Shown here: positions 12,151-23,622 of the stretch, piece after piece | How positions within the stretch are numbered: position 1 is the first letter of the stretch | Layout of the letters: every line of letters starts with the position of its first letter | Assembly: GCA_026120185.1 (NCBI GenBank) | Contig: JANUWF010001109.1 | Span: forward strand, 3,526,001 to 3,590,000 | Source of the DNA: Voacanga thouarsii | Taxonomy: Eukaryota; Streptophyta; Magnoliopsida; Gentianales; Apocynaceae | Length of the DNA: 64,000 bases | Reading direction: 5' to 3' | Program-made: the position numbers and the translations under genes | The notes under the pieces: generated by a model | Databases searched by the model: none | What the model saw: the letters and a program-made list of their open reading frames with translations, nothing else | What the model was told of the DNA's origin: nothing

Positions 12151-14100
12151 TAGTGCATTTATACTCACCTGAAGTCTGTTAGATGACAATTTGAGAATCC
12201 CTTGTTATATTGACCACTTTTGCATCCAAAGCCTTCAAGACTTGAAGTCCCAAAATGAGAGCATCATACTCTGCCTGATTATTTGAAGTTCATTTCCTTA
12301 AATCAAAAAGAATTCTTCCTTGTTGACCACAAGGGACTTCAATGACCAAACCAATACCTGCCTTAGACTGGGTGCTAGATCCATCAAATTGTAACTTCTA
12401 TGGTTTGTATGAAATGTATCCCTGTGCTTCTTTCTTTTCAGGATTAGGCATTTCTAAACAAGGGTGTTCAGCTAAAAAATCAGCTATGGCTTGATCTTTC
12501 ATTGCTTTCAAAGGTACGTGAGTCAAAGAAAAAGTATGTAGCTTAATTGCCCATTTCATTAAACGTCCTTGCAGCAAAAGGCGGTTCAACAGATATTTGA
12601 CTAAATTAATTTTGCACAAGACTTGTACCTCCTTAGGTAATAGATAATGTTCTAGTTTTGTGCATGCATAATATAAAGACAATCATAACTTTTCAATAGG
12701 AGAATACCTTGTTTCAGTATCCGTTAGGTTTCGGTTGAGGTATTATAATACTTTTTCAACTCCCTGTGCATCATCTTGAGCTAATAGGCTTCCGATAGAC
12801 TCCTACCCCGTCAAAATGTATAATTTCAAGGGTGGCTTATCATGTGGCGGCATCAAAATAGGTGCTTGTGATAAAGCCATTTTAATTTGATCAAAAGCCG
12901 TCTGATGTTTCGGCTGCCAGATGAACTCTTGAGACGACTTCAAATGGGGTAAAGAAGAAAACACCTTTTACTTTCCTGCAGCATTTGCTAAAAAACGTTG
13001 CAAGAAATTAATCTTCCCTATGAAACTCTGGAGTTCTTTTTTAGATTGTGGTAGCCTTACCTTTAGAATATCTCTTACTTTATTTCGATCCACTTCAATC
13101 CCTCTTTGATGTACCACAAAAAATCTGAGGAAATTCCCAATTGACACTCCGAAGGTGTATTTGGCGGGGTTGATTTTTAGCCGGTACTTGCATATTCGGA
13201 GAAATGCTTATTCTAACCACCTCAAGTGTTGTGAGAAGGTGAGTGACTTAACCACCAAATCATCAATGTAGACCTCTATGATCTTACCGATGAGATTATG
13301 GAATATGAAGTTCATGGCTCTCTGAAAAGTAGCCACTGTATTCTTTAGGCCGAAGGGCATGACTAGCCATTCGAACAAACCGATAGAACCTAGACATTAG
13401 AAGGCTGTCTTTTGTGTATCCTCTTTGGCTATAAATATCTTATTGTAACCAGAGTATCCATCCATAAAGCTTAAAAATTAGTTTCCTGCTGCCGAGTCTA
13501 CAAATATGTCGGCCATCGGCATAATGTATTCATCCTTTGGTGTGGCCAAATTCAAATTCCTAAAACCAACATAAACTTATAGTTGGCCATTTTTTTTAAT
13601 GATAGGAACAATGTTGGACACCCAGTCCGCATATCGGCAGATACGGATAAAGCCACACCATAGTAGCCTTTCAATCTCTTCCTTGATTCTAGGTAGGAGT
13701 GCAGGACTAAAATGTCGGACAAGTAGTTTATGAGGCTTGAAACCTTCCTTAATTGGTAAACAATGTTATACTATACCTCTATCCAACCATAACATTTCAT
13801 GATAATCCCATGTGAAATAATTTCTGTACCTACGAATCAAAGCTATTAGGGCATTCCGTTGACAGAGAGTTAAGTATAAGCTTACCTTTATTGTTTTGTT
13901 TTCTCTAGGTCCTCAAATATCCACCTCTGTTAGTAGGTCCTAAGCGATGAAACCAGGTGCGTGTCGAACATTAGGGTCTTCTGTTTTCAAACATTTACCT
14001 TCCATTGTAATCTAATTGTGAGCCATAGTGAGCTTAGCATACTGGCTCGGATCAAAGGTATAGGGGTAAAACACAGCCTCATTCATGTATACTTCTGCTG
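12150..14100 (-). pseudogene. Reverse transcriptase and RNase H region
   Basis: The catalytic YIDD box is coded at 13259-13270 (minus). Upstream on the same strand are MDGYSGYNKIFIAKEDTQKTAF (13400-13480), LVMPFGLKNT and AMNFIFHNLIGKII, the standard RT palm order. A TAA stop (13397-13399) interrupts the frame after KTAF. At 12398-12682 the connecting segment YYACTKLEHYLLPKEVQV...LADFLAEHP leads into the RNase H domain. The region is split by frameshifts and stops. Confidence 0.8.
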
Positions 14101-14281
14101 AGAATGATTAGAATCGACTGATATATTTTCCACTCGTTCTCCATCGGGGATCAATATCATTTGGTGAAGCATTAATGGAACACAATGATTCACATGAATT
14201 CAATCTCTAACCAGTAGGACAAAATAAGCCGGCATTGTCGTGATTACAAAGAAAACAGTTTTACTGACAAAAGGTGATGAC

Positions 14282-14683
14282 TCATTCAGTTTTAGCTGTG
14301 TCACCGGTAAAATTGAGTATTTGGATATCTGTAGGATACAAATCGGGTTTATCCTTACTCAGGCATCTTAAGGTTGCCAAATGCATTACATTCAGTACAG
14401 CTGCTCCATTAACGAAGACCCGAGAAAAAGGTTTTCTGTTGATATGCGCCTTTATATACAACGACTTAAGATGATTAGTATGTTCTGCCATTGGGATTGG
14501 GAAGAACATCCATTTCGATGGTACCTTGAATTCGATGAGCTCAATGGAAACTTCTTCCGTTGCATAGTAACTTTCCTCCACTACTTCTTGCTCAACCCTT
14601 TCTTGGAATTGTGATAGAAGAATGCTAAGTATATTTTGACTCGGGGAAGCACACACCTGCTCATCTAACCATTCCTTGGGCAT
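14282..14683 (-). pseudogene. Retropepsin-like protease region with altered active site
   Basis: The segment NHLKSLYIKAHINRKPFSR is followed by VFVNGAAVLNVM and ends ..DIQILNFTGD. Relatives read V-(D)-G-(G/A)-A-(A/S)-V at the catalytic turn, where Asp is essential. Here the codon at about 14408-14410 gives Asn. That loss fits a dead element and is not proposed to be functional. Confidence 0.65.
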
Positions 14684-16460
14684 TTATCTCTACTGAGCCT
14701 GTTTCCTCTGTTCTCACCATTTCTAAGTCTTTGTAAAACTGGCTCTTTATGAGGTACATACACTATAAACTTCTCGTCTTTTCTATGGGAGTGAGCTGTG
14801 AGGGTCGGAACAGTAAGCCGAGTGAAAATCGACGATCGATCATCTAGCCTTTGGAACGTTGTTCTTTTCACTTCAAAGGTTTCAAACTGTTCCTTAATGA
14901 AAGAATCTTCTGGTTTATGCTCCATATCTTCCTTGCAAGTCTGTACCATACTTACATCGGCTGTTGGGAACAGGTCTATATCAACTAAAGTTTCCTCAAG
15001 TTTGTCAACAAATCTCACCATTCCTTCTTGCAAAGCCTTCTGAATTATGTTCTTGAAAACAACATAGCTATTGGTATTATGAGAAAATAAATTATGCCAT
15101 TTACAGTATTTCTTTCCTTTCAATTCCTCTAAACTTGGGACTTTATGGCCGACTGGTAAATGGATTTGTTTGTCCTTGACCATCTGATCAAAGATTTGTT
15201 CAGCCTTTGACACATCGAATGTATAGGTGGATGGCCCCGTAGGCAAAACCTCCTCCTTCCCTTTTCCAGGCTTCAAAAAATGACAAGTATAAGGTGTACT
15301 TTTCACTAATTCTGCCGCCATTATCTCCATCAGTTGTTCCTCCTCATTGTCCGTAACATCATCTACAATTGATATCATGGTTTACCCATGAGAGAACTTG
15401 GCCGATCGCTTCTTCTCTTTTTCCTTGATCATTTCTTCTATTCTAACGGCATGGGAAAGTAAGGGGAAAAATAAGAAAAATCCTGAATGATGAGGCGCTC
15501 TTTAAGTTGCAGATGCATTCTACTGATGGCTATTCTAGCACACTTTATTTCTGGCAGTTGAGTGGTACACTTAGCCTTAATCTGCCGAAAACGCTAAATG
15601 AATTCTGCTACAACTTCGGACGACTTGTGCTTGACCCCCAAGAGATCTACTATGGAAACCTCAGGTGTCGATTTGAAGAAACACTCATGAAAAATCCGTT
15701 CTATGTCTGCCCATGAATACACAGAACTGGGCATCAAATTTGCATACCAATTAAATGCCGCCCCTATTAAAGACAAAGAAAATAATTGCAATTTTACTAG
15801 TCACTATTCCCGAATTCTCCGCATTGCACCGTGAACCTCCCTATATGTTCCATGGTTAACTTGTTGTCCTTTCCAGAGAATGTGGAGAACTCAGGCACCT
15901 TAAACCCTCGAGGTAACACTGCCATAGAATCCATCCATTCGGGATAAGGTTTCGGATAAACTAGTCGATCTCTGATTTGTCGATGCAACACTTCTATCAT
16001 TGTATTGACATCGGCTGATAGTGCTAGTTTTTTATTCTGCATAGGGGGATTTAGCATAATTGGCCGGGAACCCTATCCTGGGAATGAGGCCATCTCAAGG
16101 CATCCTACTCCCTGCATCGGATAAACTATTGCTGTGGCAGGATATATGGGAGGGATAGTTATAGCGTAACTCTGTGGCCCTCCATACGAGGAACAAACAC
16201 TTCTGTTAGAAGCTGCCGTCAGGTCGTAAGATACATGTACCCCCATTGGTGCCTGGACCTCCGTAACTAGGTATGGTGGGATTCTTCCTAGGAAAAGCTC
16301 TGCAGGAACCATGCCTTATGTAGCTAATCCCAAACGAGGAACAAACACTTCTGTTAGAAGCTGCCGTCAAGTCGTAAGATACTTGTACCCCTATTGGTGC
16401 CTGGACCCCCGTAACTGGGTATGGTGGGATTCTTCCTAAGAAAAGCTCTGTAGGAACCAC
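14665..16460 (-). pseudogene. gag region of the gypsy element
   Basis: Minus-strand blocks read YPKPYPEWMDS..PRGFKVPEFSTFSG.D...MEHIGRFTVQCGE (15797-16057), then GAAFNWYANLMPSSVYSWADIERIFHECFF (15594-15791), then a 237-codon block (14665-15378) with the KYCKWHNLFSHNTNSYVVFKN segment that takes the place of a zinc knuckle in these elements. This is the typical gag order of plant Tat/Athila-type gypsy elements. Frameshifts separate the blocks. Confidence 0.75.
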
Positions 16461-16480
16461 GCCTTGTGATGCTAATCCCA
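16186..16480. repeat. Tandem duplication of 148 bp inside gag
   Basis: ACGAGGAACAAACACTTCTG occurs at 16186 and at 16334. The two units stay alignable through TTCTTCCTA(A/G)GAAAAGCTCTG, with about one difference in ten bases. On the minus strand both code PPYPVT..QAPIGV..SYDLTAASNRSVCSS-like text in gag's N-terminal low-complexity part. Confidence 0.85.
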
Positions 16481-16975
16481 GACTCTCTTGGTGCCCCCCA
16501 GGTATCTAAAATGATGGCTCCCTGCGTAACAATTGTACTGACCCATAATATGGTGCACCAATGGTCGAGGCAAGAGGATACACAACTACCTGAGGTATCC
16601 CGTGAGAATTTTGCCTCTATTCAAAATTATGGAGCCTATTCTGAAGTAATGGCCAAAACACTGTGGAAAACTAGGGAATAAGACCCTAAATGAGTTCACC
16701 TATATATTACTCCATGGCCTGTCGTATGGCAGTTAAAGACATGGGTATCAACTGAGACACTTGAGGAAGAGATGAGGACTATATTCCCTGCTCAGGAAGG
16801 GTGACCTGGGCATTACTGGAAGTTGTTGCTATAGGATCAAAAGCTCCCCGTAAAACCCGAACTGTAGGCCGATCGGATGAATCCGATATAAGCCTTGAGG
16901 ACTGCTGTTGAAGATTTGACATAAGGCGTCCTAAATGTAGTTGCATGCAACAACTACCTTGTGCGTGCCAATTTA

Positions 16976-17660
16976 TGTTGTTGTACAAAAGGGAAGCCGA
17001 TGGAAATGGCGATCGGCTTCTCTTCCAATGAACATAAACAGTCTAATAGAAGAATGAATGCGAGAGTCGGATCTTTTAAGAGACGTGGGTTTCTTGAACT
17101 TACTATAGAAAGGGTCCAAGAAGGTAGGAATATTGCATGTGAAAGCCAATAAGGATTGGAATCAGTGTATTTTGATTGATCTTGACAAAAAGGAGTACAA
17201 AATTAATGGAATTTAAAACCAAAGTAAAATGAAACGGAAAGCTTGTAATAAAGGACTAAAGAAAACTTCTGAAAAGTAATCAAAGCGGTAAAGGAAAACA
17301 AAGAAAATGCAGAATAAAAAGGGAATTGAAAGCTTGAAATTGGTAATCTTCTAGGTGGGTTTGTCGTTGTTCTTCGTTCTGGGAATCGTTATTCATTTTA
17401 TACTTGTTGTGGTGTTATAACCTATTATCTGTACGTTGAGAAAATCTCGCTTCATAACTCATCCTTAGCGATTAGGTGTAGTAGTGCTTTACCAATCGTG
17501 CCGAGACATGGGGGTAACGATTCAATGGCTCCTGGTTTCGATGTTGACCGAGTACATCGGGTGAAGAATTCTTAACGTCATCATTGGCTTGGAAAAATTC
17601 CTATCGGCTTCAACTCAAAGTTGTCATTGCAACGGATCAGCTAAAATTGATGTTAACACA
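16976..17660 (-). repeat. 5' LTR of the gypsy element
   Basis: It begins TGTGTTAACATC and ends GTACAACAACA on the minus strand and pairs with 7769-8446. Directly inside it (minus strand) is TAAATTGGCACGC, a TTGGCACGC-type leader often found after the 5' LTR of plant gypsy elements. Confidence 0.85.
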
Positions 17661-17771
17661 AGTTAACGTATTTTTAACAGAAAATTTAACAAAATTCACA
17701 TGAAATTGAGGTATAATATGCACAGAAGGGAGATTTCTGCATGCATTTTCAGGTTTTATTCACTTTGCTAA

Positions 17772-18160
17772 CAACACAAGGCCAGCCATGCAGAAAATTC
17801 ATTCCTCTAAGTCTTATTATCGTTCAATGTGTAAATCTGTGTCATTTACTCTTCTGCAAATAAATCTTTTATTATTTTCTGTCTTTTTTTTTTAAGAAAA
17901 TGGTGATTGAGAAGGCAAACCTCTCTGTCTCTCCACTTTACCAAACCGCTTAAATATAGCTGACTGGGGGTGCTTTTCAGGAATAAATGTATTGCTAGCA
18001 ATACAGGAGATTACGGAGATCATTACCAAAATTTTCTGGCAGTCGAACCGTAAGCCGCCTACGGTTCAATTCTTCTTGAACGATTTCAATGCGCTTTTCA
18101 AGTCGCTCCCGAGGTTTTATGAAATGCTTGAAAGATTTGACGAGAGGCACTTGCCTGCTT
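17772..18160 (+). pseudogene. Truncated SABATH methyltransferase pseudogene
   Basis: It aligns base for base with exon 1, intron 1 and the first two thirds of exon 2 of the intact gene at 31842-32285. The homology begins at AACACAAGGCC and keeps the Y/AENS region, the pyrimidine tract before exon 2 (GAAAATGGTGATTGAGAAGG), the ADWGCFSG remnant of SAM motif I and the FFLNDFN segment. Relative to the intact copy it lacks about 39 bp after AAGGCAAA and 15 bp between two GA(T/C)TT repeats, has a stop in exon 1 after ENS, and changes LGCSSGPN to WGCFSGIN. Homology stops near GACGAGAGGCA (18150); no exon 3 or 4 follows. The gypsy LTR abuts its 5' side. This is a dead partial duplicate. Confidence 0.85.
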
Positions 18161-19770
18161 ATCATGCATGATATTTGACGAAATCTTGTATTTGAATGGA
18201 AGTTTTTTCATATATTTCACCTATTATTCTAACAGAAGATGTAACTAATAAATTTTTTCCGTGTCAGGAAAAAAAAGGTACCTTAAAAAGAATTAAGGCA
18301 CATTACTGAACTCTTGTGTAGGATTTTGTGATTAATAAGAATTGATCTTAACTATATAAAAGGTAATATATCTGTCACATGATATTCGTGCTTTTGACCT
18401 TAACTGTATGGAAAAGGCTTTTGAACCCCTCCAGCCTCCAGCACTATGCTTCATGGAATAAGCGGATAGGGCTCATCACGGTTACATCAAGTTCAATTTT
18501 GAGGCTTTGTAGACGGAGGCACCTCAGTGGCCTGTTTAGACAGAGATCATCAAGGGAAGATTCTTGTCATTTGGATTGGAGAAAAGAAGAACGAAAAGCT
18601 TTCTTATTACTTCATTTGGATTGGAGGGTTTTTTTTTTCTTTTTAAATTTAGAAATGTGAAGGAATTCGAATTTATAATTGAAATGTAGTCTAACAGGAG
18701 AGAATGTGATGTTTTTAGTTAATAATTTTTTTAGAATGAAAAAAAATATTTGAATTGGACTTGTTTGCATTTTCAAAAAAGAAGAATCACTTTTTCCATT
18801 TGTTTTCATTACCTTCTTTAAGATCTGGTTTTAATTTCTTCTCTTTTGTCTTTTTTGGTTTTGGAATTGAGAAGAAATTTGAATTTTAAATTTGGATGTT
18901 GAGAGAATGTAATATTTTGTTGGCAAATGACATTAGAATGGCATTTTTGAGAAAGCAACATTATTTTAATTGGATTAGTTTTCATTTTGAAAACAAAAAA
19001 TTTTCCACTTTTTCTATTTGCTTTCATTAACTTTAAGACGTGAGTCAAAGTGAAGGCTTATTCAAGATGAATAAAGTGTTTTTTTTTTTTTTTTTGGTTG
19101 GGTTTTAATGCCATATGTCTTAAACTTATATCCTAGTTGAATGCCTTACCATAGTTCTGGAACAGTAGGTTAGTGTTCCCCTAATGGGAACCTTAATCTA
19201 ACTATCTAAGCGCAGTTATGATTTCGGTGAACCTTACAAATACAGTTTCAGCATAGTTTTTACCATTGGTCTTTAAAAAAAAAAAAAAATCTGACGAAAG
19301 GCAGAACCCTAGATCATTCCTTTCTCACCTCTGTAACCTTACTAAGCCATTCTTTACGTAATTGTATTGTTAATGATATTTGAGATTGAGAATATTAATT
19401 TTAAAGAACTGAGATTCTGGGAGCAAGTATATATATATATTAGAGTGTGAAGCTAATAATATTAAAAGATTTTGAGAGAGATAATTGAGAGAATTTGGAA
19501 GGATGGTATGAGGGGAAATTGCAGGGGTGAACTAGAAAATCATTAATTCCAGTTCCATTAAAAAAAAGTTCAGAAACCAAATAAACAGTTCTGGTTACGG
19601 TTCCAAGCCATCAACTGTAAACAGTTCAAGAATATTTTACCCGTTTCCATTCTGGTCCAAAATTGAACAGCGTCTACTCGTTGTTGAATTTCTGAAGCTG
19701 CTCAGGAGTCTAATTAGTTACGTGAAAATCCTCAGTATAACTACGTCATCATAATGATGCGATACAGCAT
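18161..19770. other. Intergenic, with a diverged ~230-bp duplication
   Basis: No gene was recognised. Segments 18640-18810 and 18870-19035 are diverged direct copies; both run GAGAGAATGT(G/A)AT, then 'ttgaattgga-ttgtttgcattttcaaaa', then 'ctttttccatttg-tttcatta'. Poly-T (19079-19096) and poly-A (19276-19290) tracts follow. The CACTA insertion site TAT is at 19771-19773. Confidence 0.55.
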
Positions 19771-19773
19771 TAT

Positions 19774-20610
19774 CACTACAAAAAAAAAAAAAAACACTAT
19801 TTGCGACGGCCAAATCCATCGCAAATCAAGTGTTGCGATGGATTTGCGACGGATTCGGCCGCCGCAAATAAGAGCGTCACAAATAGCAACAAAAATCTAA
19901 TTCCGTCGCAAAATCTCTGGTCAACCAAATTACATTTTGCTACGGATTTGCGACGGAATAATTGGAAAAAAATAAAACGTGAAAAAAAATCCATAGCAAA
20001 TCCGTAGCAAACTGTTACGGATTTGCTACGGAATAATTGTAATTTAAAAAAAAATTAAAACATCCGTAGCAAATCCGTAGCAATTTGCAACGGATTTGCT
20101 ACGGAAAAATATAAATTTCAAGAATAAAAAAATTCGTAGCAAATTGCTACGGATTTGCTACGGAAAAATTACAATTTCAAAAAAATTAAAAAAGCCGTAG
20201 CAAATCCGTAGCAAATTGCTACGGAAAAAATGAATTTCAAGAATTAGAAAAAAATCTGTAGCTTTGCTACGGAAAAATTACAATTTCAAAAAAAAATTAA
20301 AAAAGCCGTAGCAAATCCGTAGCAAATTGCTACGGATTTGCTACCGAAAAAATGAATTTCAAGAATTAAAAAAATCCGTAGCAATTTGCTACGGATTTGC
20401 TACGGAAAAATTACAATTTGAAAAAAATTAAAAAAGTCGTAGCAAATCCGTAGCAAATTGCTACGGATTTGCTACAGAAAAAAATGAATTTCAAGAATTA
20501 AAAAAAAATCCGTAGCAATTTGCTACGGAAAAATATGAATTTCAAAAAAAATAAAAAAAATCCGTCGCAAATCCGTAGCAACTTGTGACAAATATTTGTC
20601 AAAATTAATT
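19774..20610. repeat. Left subterminal repeat array of the CACTA element
   Basis: More than a dozen direct and inverted copies of TTGCTACGGATTTGCTACGG-type units are separated by 'aaaattacaatttcaaaaaaatt' spacers. Adjacent inverted copies (CCGTAGCAAATCCGTAGCAA next to TTGCTACGGATTTGC) form hairpins. Such arrays bind TNPA in En/Spm. Confidence 0.9.
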
Positions 20611-20802
20611 TTAAATAAATAAATTTTAGAAAACCCGTTACAAATATTTAAACAAATTTTCTCATAAATATCAACTAATAAAACAAATAAAATTTCGAAA
20701 CCAATAATAAATTGCATGCCAAATCATAAAGTAAAACTACAATAATCTAAATATGTGTATACATATAAGTATCACAATAGATAAATAATGTTCAAAATTC
20801 AA

Positions 20803-22530
20803 TCATGTAGCTAAAGGATTTGGAGCACTAACTGAAGGAGGAGCGGGAGGACCATCAAACCCAGTACTAGGACCGGGGTGATGATCAGGTGGGGAAACAA
20901 ATAAATCATCGTCCTCGTCCTCGTCCATGTCCTCATCCTCAAATACCGAAAACAGCTGTGGCATAACAACCCCCATCTTCTCGGACATAACTGCCATCCA
21001 AGAAGTGATTCCCGCAACTTTATGTTCAAAATTCTTCTTAATCCTATTCTCACGGCGCTTGTACTTGTCCTCGCGACTCTTCTCTCGATGCCTCCATCGA
21101 TCCTCAACCTCCTGAATCCTCTGCTGAACCCTAGTCTCAACTATCTGGTCAACATCAACAGGAGTGGGTGAAGATGATCCTAATAAATGAGAGGCATGCA
21201 TCTGCTCCCTAATGCGAGTAGCCTCTGATCCCAACCCGCAGACACGACCCCTGTTGAATCCGCCAGCTGCCTCAATGATAATGGCCTTGTCATTTGGCAT
21301 AGCAACAGAGTCGACGGACCCGCTAGACTCCATTTGAGAGTAGCGTTCCTTGGTGACATTTGCCGTCTCCTGAAATAATGTGAGTTTATAAAAATTAAAA
21401 GAAGACATATTACAATAAGTAATGTAAGAATAAATTATTTTTACCAATATCTTCTGCGGACGCTCGCCCACAAACTGACCCTGTCTTTCTCCATTCTGGA
21501 ACATATGTAGTTTTTTGAACATGTCCAGATAGCTAAATGTGTCCCCTTCACATATCCTCTGTAGTTTAATTAATAAAAAAGAATATTATTTCGAATGCGA
21601 GTGCATGATTCTGACAATTTTGAAATATGCAAAAGTTAATAAAATTGAATTTACCATGCGTTCCTCATGCTCAATGAAAGAGATGGAACCTCCTGTGTGA
21701 GTGACACCGGTACGAGACCAATTTTGCCTTGCAGACTGCACGATTCGTTGATGTTTGGGATCTAACCAATGTTTGTTCATCTCCGACCAATGAGTTGGAT
21801 CAATCCAATTTGGACATGAATTAGCAGGCGTGCTCTTTCGGGTCTTCAACAAAGTATCGGAAAACCTTTTTGCACACTTTCTTTCCCAATTTTTCCATAT
21901 CTGGGGACCATGCTCGGGAGCCCAACGAAATAACTTCTGCAAATATAGTAAACCATCGCCGTTAAAGTTTAAATTAACAATTTAAAGTAAATTTGTTTGC
22001 AAATACAACGAATGACACCTGAGCATATAAGCTTCAATAACATATACTTGAGATTAAAATTGTAAGAAAGTAAAAGAAACATACTCCCCACTCCTCGAAC
22101 CACATGTCCCGAACGTGTATCAGGACATGTGAGTATGTAGTGTACGAACCATTGAATTGTTTCTTGAATATGCCTTAAATCTCTCTCACACATCTATCTG
22201 AACCAGCAAACCTATTTTGTATAACCAGAAAGGAAAGTAATATGATTATTAAATAAGATATGCTGAATTGGAAATCAATCAATAATTATGAATTACACAC
22301 CCTTCTTCTCGAGGAATAATCATAGGTCGGCCGTCTATGCCCTGTGATCCAATATGGTGTGATGCAGAAGTAGGAGCGTCTGCTGGAGAAGCACCTCTTG
22401 ATTGTGAAGGTGAACCAGAAATCGATCGTGGTACGGAGAGGCACCGTGCGTGTGATGGTGATATGGTGTCAGGAGGATGGGTATGTTGGTCTGCTCCAGT
22501 ACCTCCAGAAGACTGTCCATCGCCAGACAT
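20803..22530 (-). pseudogene. TNPA-like gene (plant transposase 24, Ptta/En/Spm) with a frameshift
   Basis: Spliced minus-strand gene. The N-terminal exon (22530 to about 22305) is Ser/Pro/Gly-rich. The next exon (about 22200-22080) holds QFNGSYTTYSHV..HVRDMWFEEWG. Exon 21936-21655 holds KLFRWAPEHGPQIWKNWERKCAKRF and THTGGS; exon 21558-21445 follows; exon 21369-20803 holds the C-terminus with a charged predicted coiled coil (about 60 residues from VDQIVETR) and an acidic run. Consensus GT and AG bound the last three exons. The domain order matches PF03004, which recognises subterminal repeats. Near 22154-22169 the reading shifts by one base (MCERDLRHIQ to QFNGSY), so this copy is probably broken unless a splice variant repairs it. 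Confidence 0.8.
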
Positions 22531-22619
22531 CCTAATTTTGAAATAAATTTAATTAAATTTCAAACATATTTGTAATATATATGTAGAACAAGTTATAAAC
22601 GCAAATTTATAAAAAAATT

Positions 22620-23185
22620 TGACAAAGTCTCCCCTATAAAATGGTCATTTTCCAGGCATTAATGCTACATTCAAACATATTCCAAGTATTATCAACACAT
22701 CAAACACACAAAACATTTACAACAAAACCTGTATCCATTGAACACATTCTCCATAACAAAAAAATTAACTGTCAATAGATAAATTGGAATATGTAGAAAC
22801 TTGGCCATTTATACAACTTGAGAAAGAAAATGTTTGTTATTTTTATTTTCTTTCAAAATGGCTTCATTCTTGCACATAAGTCTGTAACCTTTTCCAAGCA
22901 TTTTGAAGGGCGAGTGCATGATTCTTCCTTTGTCAATGGATCAAAGCCATCAGATAACGAAATGTGTGTTCTTTTATACAGCTTTTATACAGGTTTTATA
23001 TCCCAACAAAGAAGACATCTATAATAAAAAGTCAATGTCAACAACATCAATTAACTTAAGGGAAATCACCCATTACCCAAGAGGAGTGATCACCCATCAC
23101 TCACGGGGAGTGATCACCCATCACTCACGGGGAATGATCACCCATCATTCATGGGGAGTGATCACCCATCACTCATGGGGATCCA
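22620..23185. repeat. Intra-element repeat with four copies of a 24-bp unit
   Basis: The 24-bp unit GGAGTGATCACCCATCACTCACGG is repeated about four times at 23066-23181. It is preceded by AGTCTCCCCTATAAAATGG at 22627. The same two pieces recur at 27760-27945 (AGTTTCCCCTATATACTGG, then three units) in the same orientation, and partly at 545-715. Confidence 0.8.
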
Positions 23186-23622
23186 GTCCATATATTAGAC
23201 AAAAAAATATACCTTTGAAAAAGTAAAGAACACCTGTTGAGCTGAAAATAGTTAGCATTGACTCATGCTTAACTGTATTTTTTTTTTTTATTAAAAAAAG
23301 TATACCTGTGTAAAGGCAAAGAACACCTGTGAAAAAGAAAATAGTTAGAGTCTCCCCTAACACTTAACTGTATTTTTTTTTAAAAAAAGGAAGCATACCT
23401 ATGGAAATGCAAAGAACAGCTGTGGAAAATAAAATAATTAGCATTGACTCGTACTTAACTATATTTAAGCTCATAAAAAGGACAAAAAATGGTATAATAA
23501 TTGATCATCCAATAAATTAGTAAAACTTGAAATTTTAACATAAATTGTTGATCAACCATAAAAGCAACCATCATGAATTATTTAAACTAAACTTTACATC
23601 ACAAACGTATTAGAAATGTACT

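Larger units (their letters stand above)
7769..17660 (-). mobile_element. Degenerate Ty3/gypsy LTR retrotransposon, Tat-like, with antisense accessory ORF
   Basis: Two direct repeats of 678 and 685 bp bound a 9.9-kb element read on the minus strand. From right to left the order is 5' LTR, gag, protease, reverse transcriptase, RNase H, integrase, a non-pol region holding an ORF on the opposite strand, a purine tract and the 3' LTR. RT before integrase is the gypsy order, and an antisense extra ORF beside the 3' LTR is a known property of Tat-lineage elements. The LTRs differ at roughly one base in ten over the first 250 bp aligned by eye, and every domain has stops or frameshifts, so the copy is old and inactive. 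The flanks CAAAT and AGTTA do not match, so no target-site duplication remains; rearrangement or recombination is possible. Confidence 0.9.
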
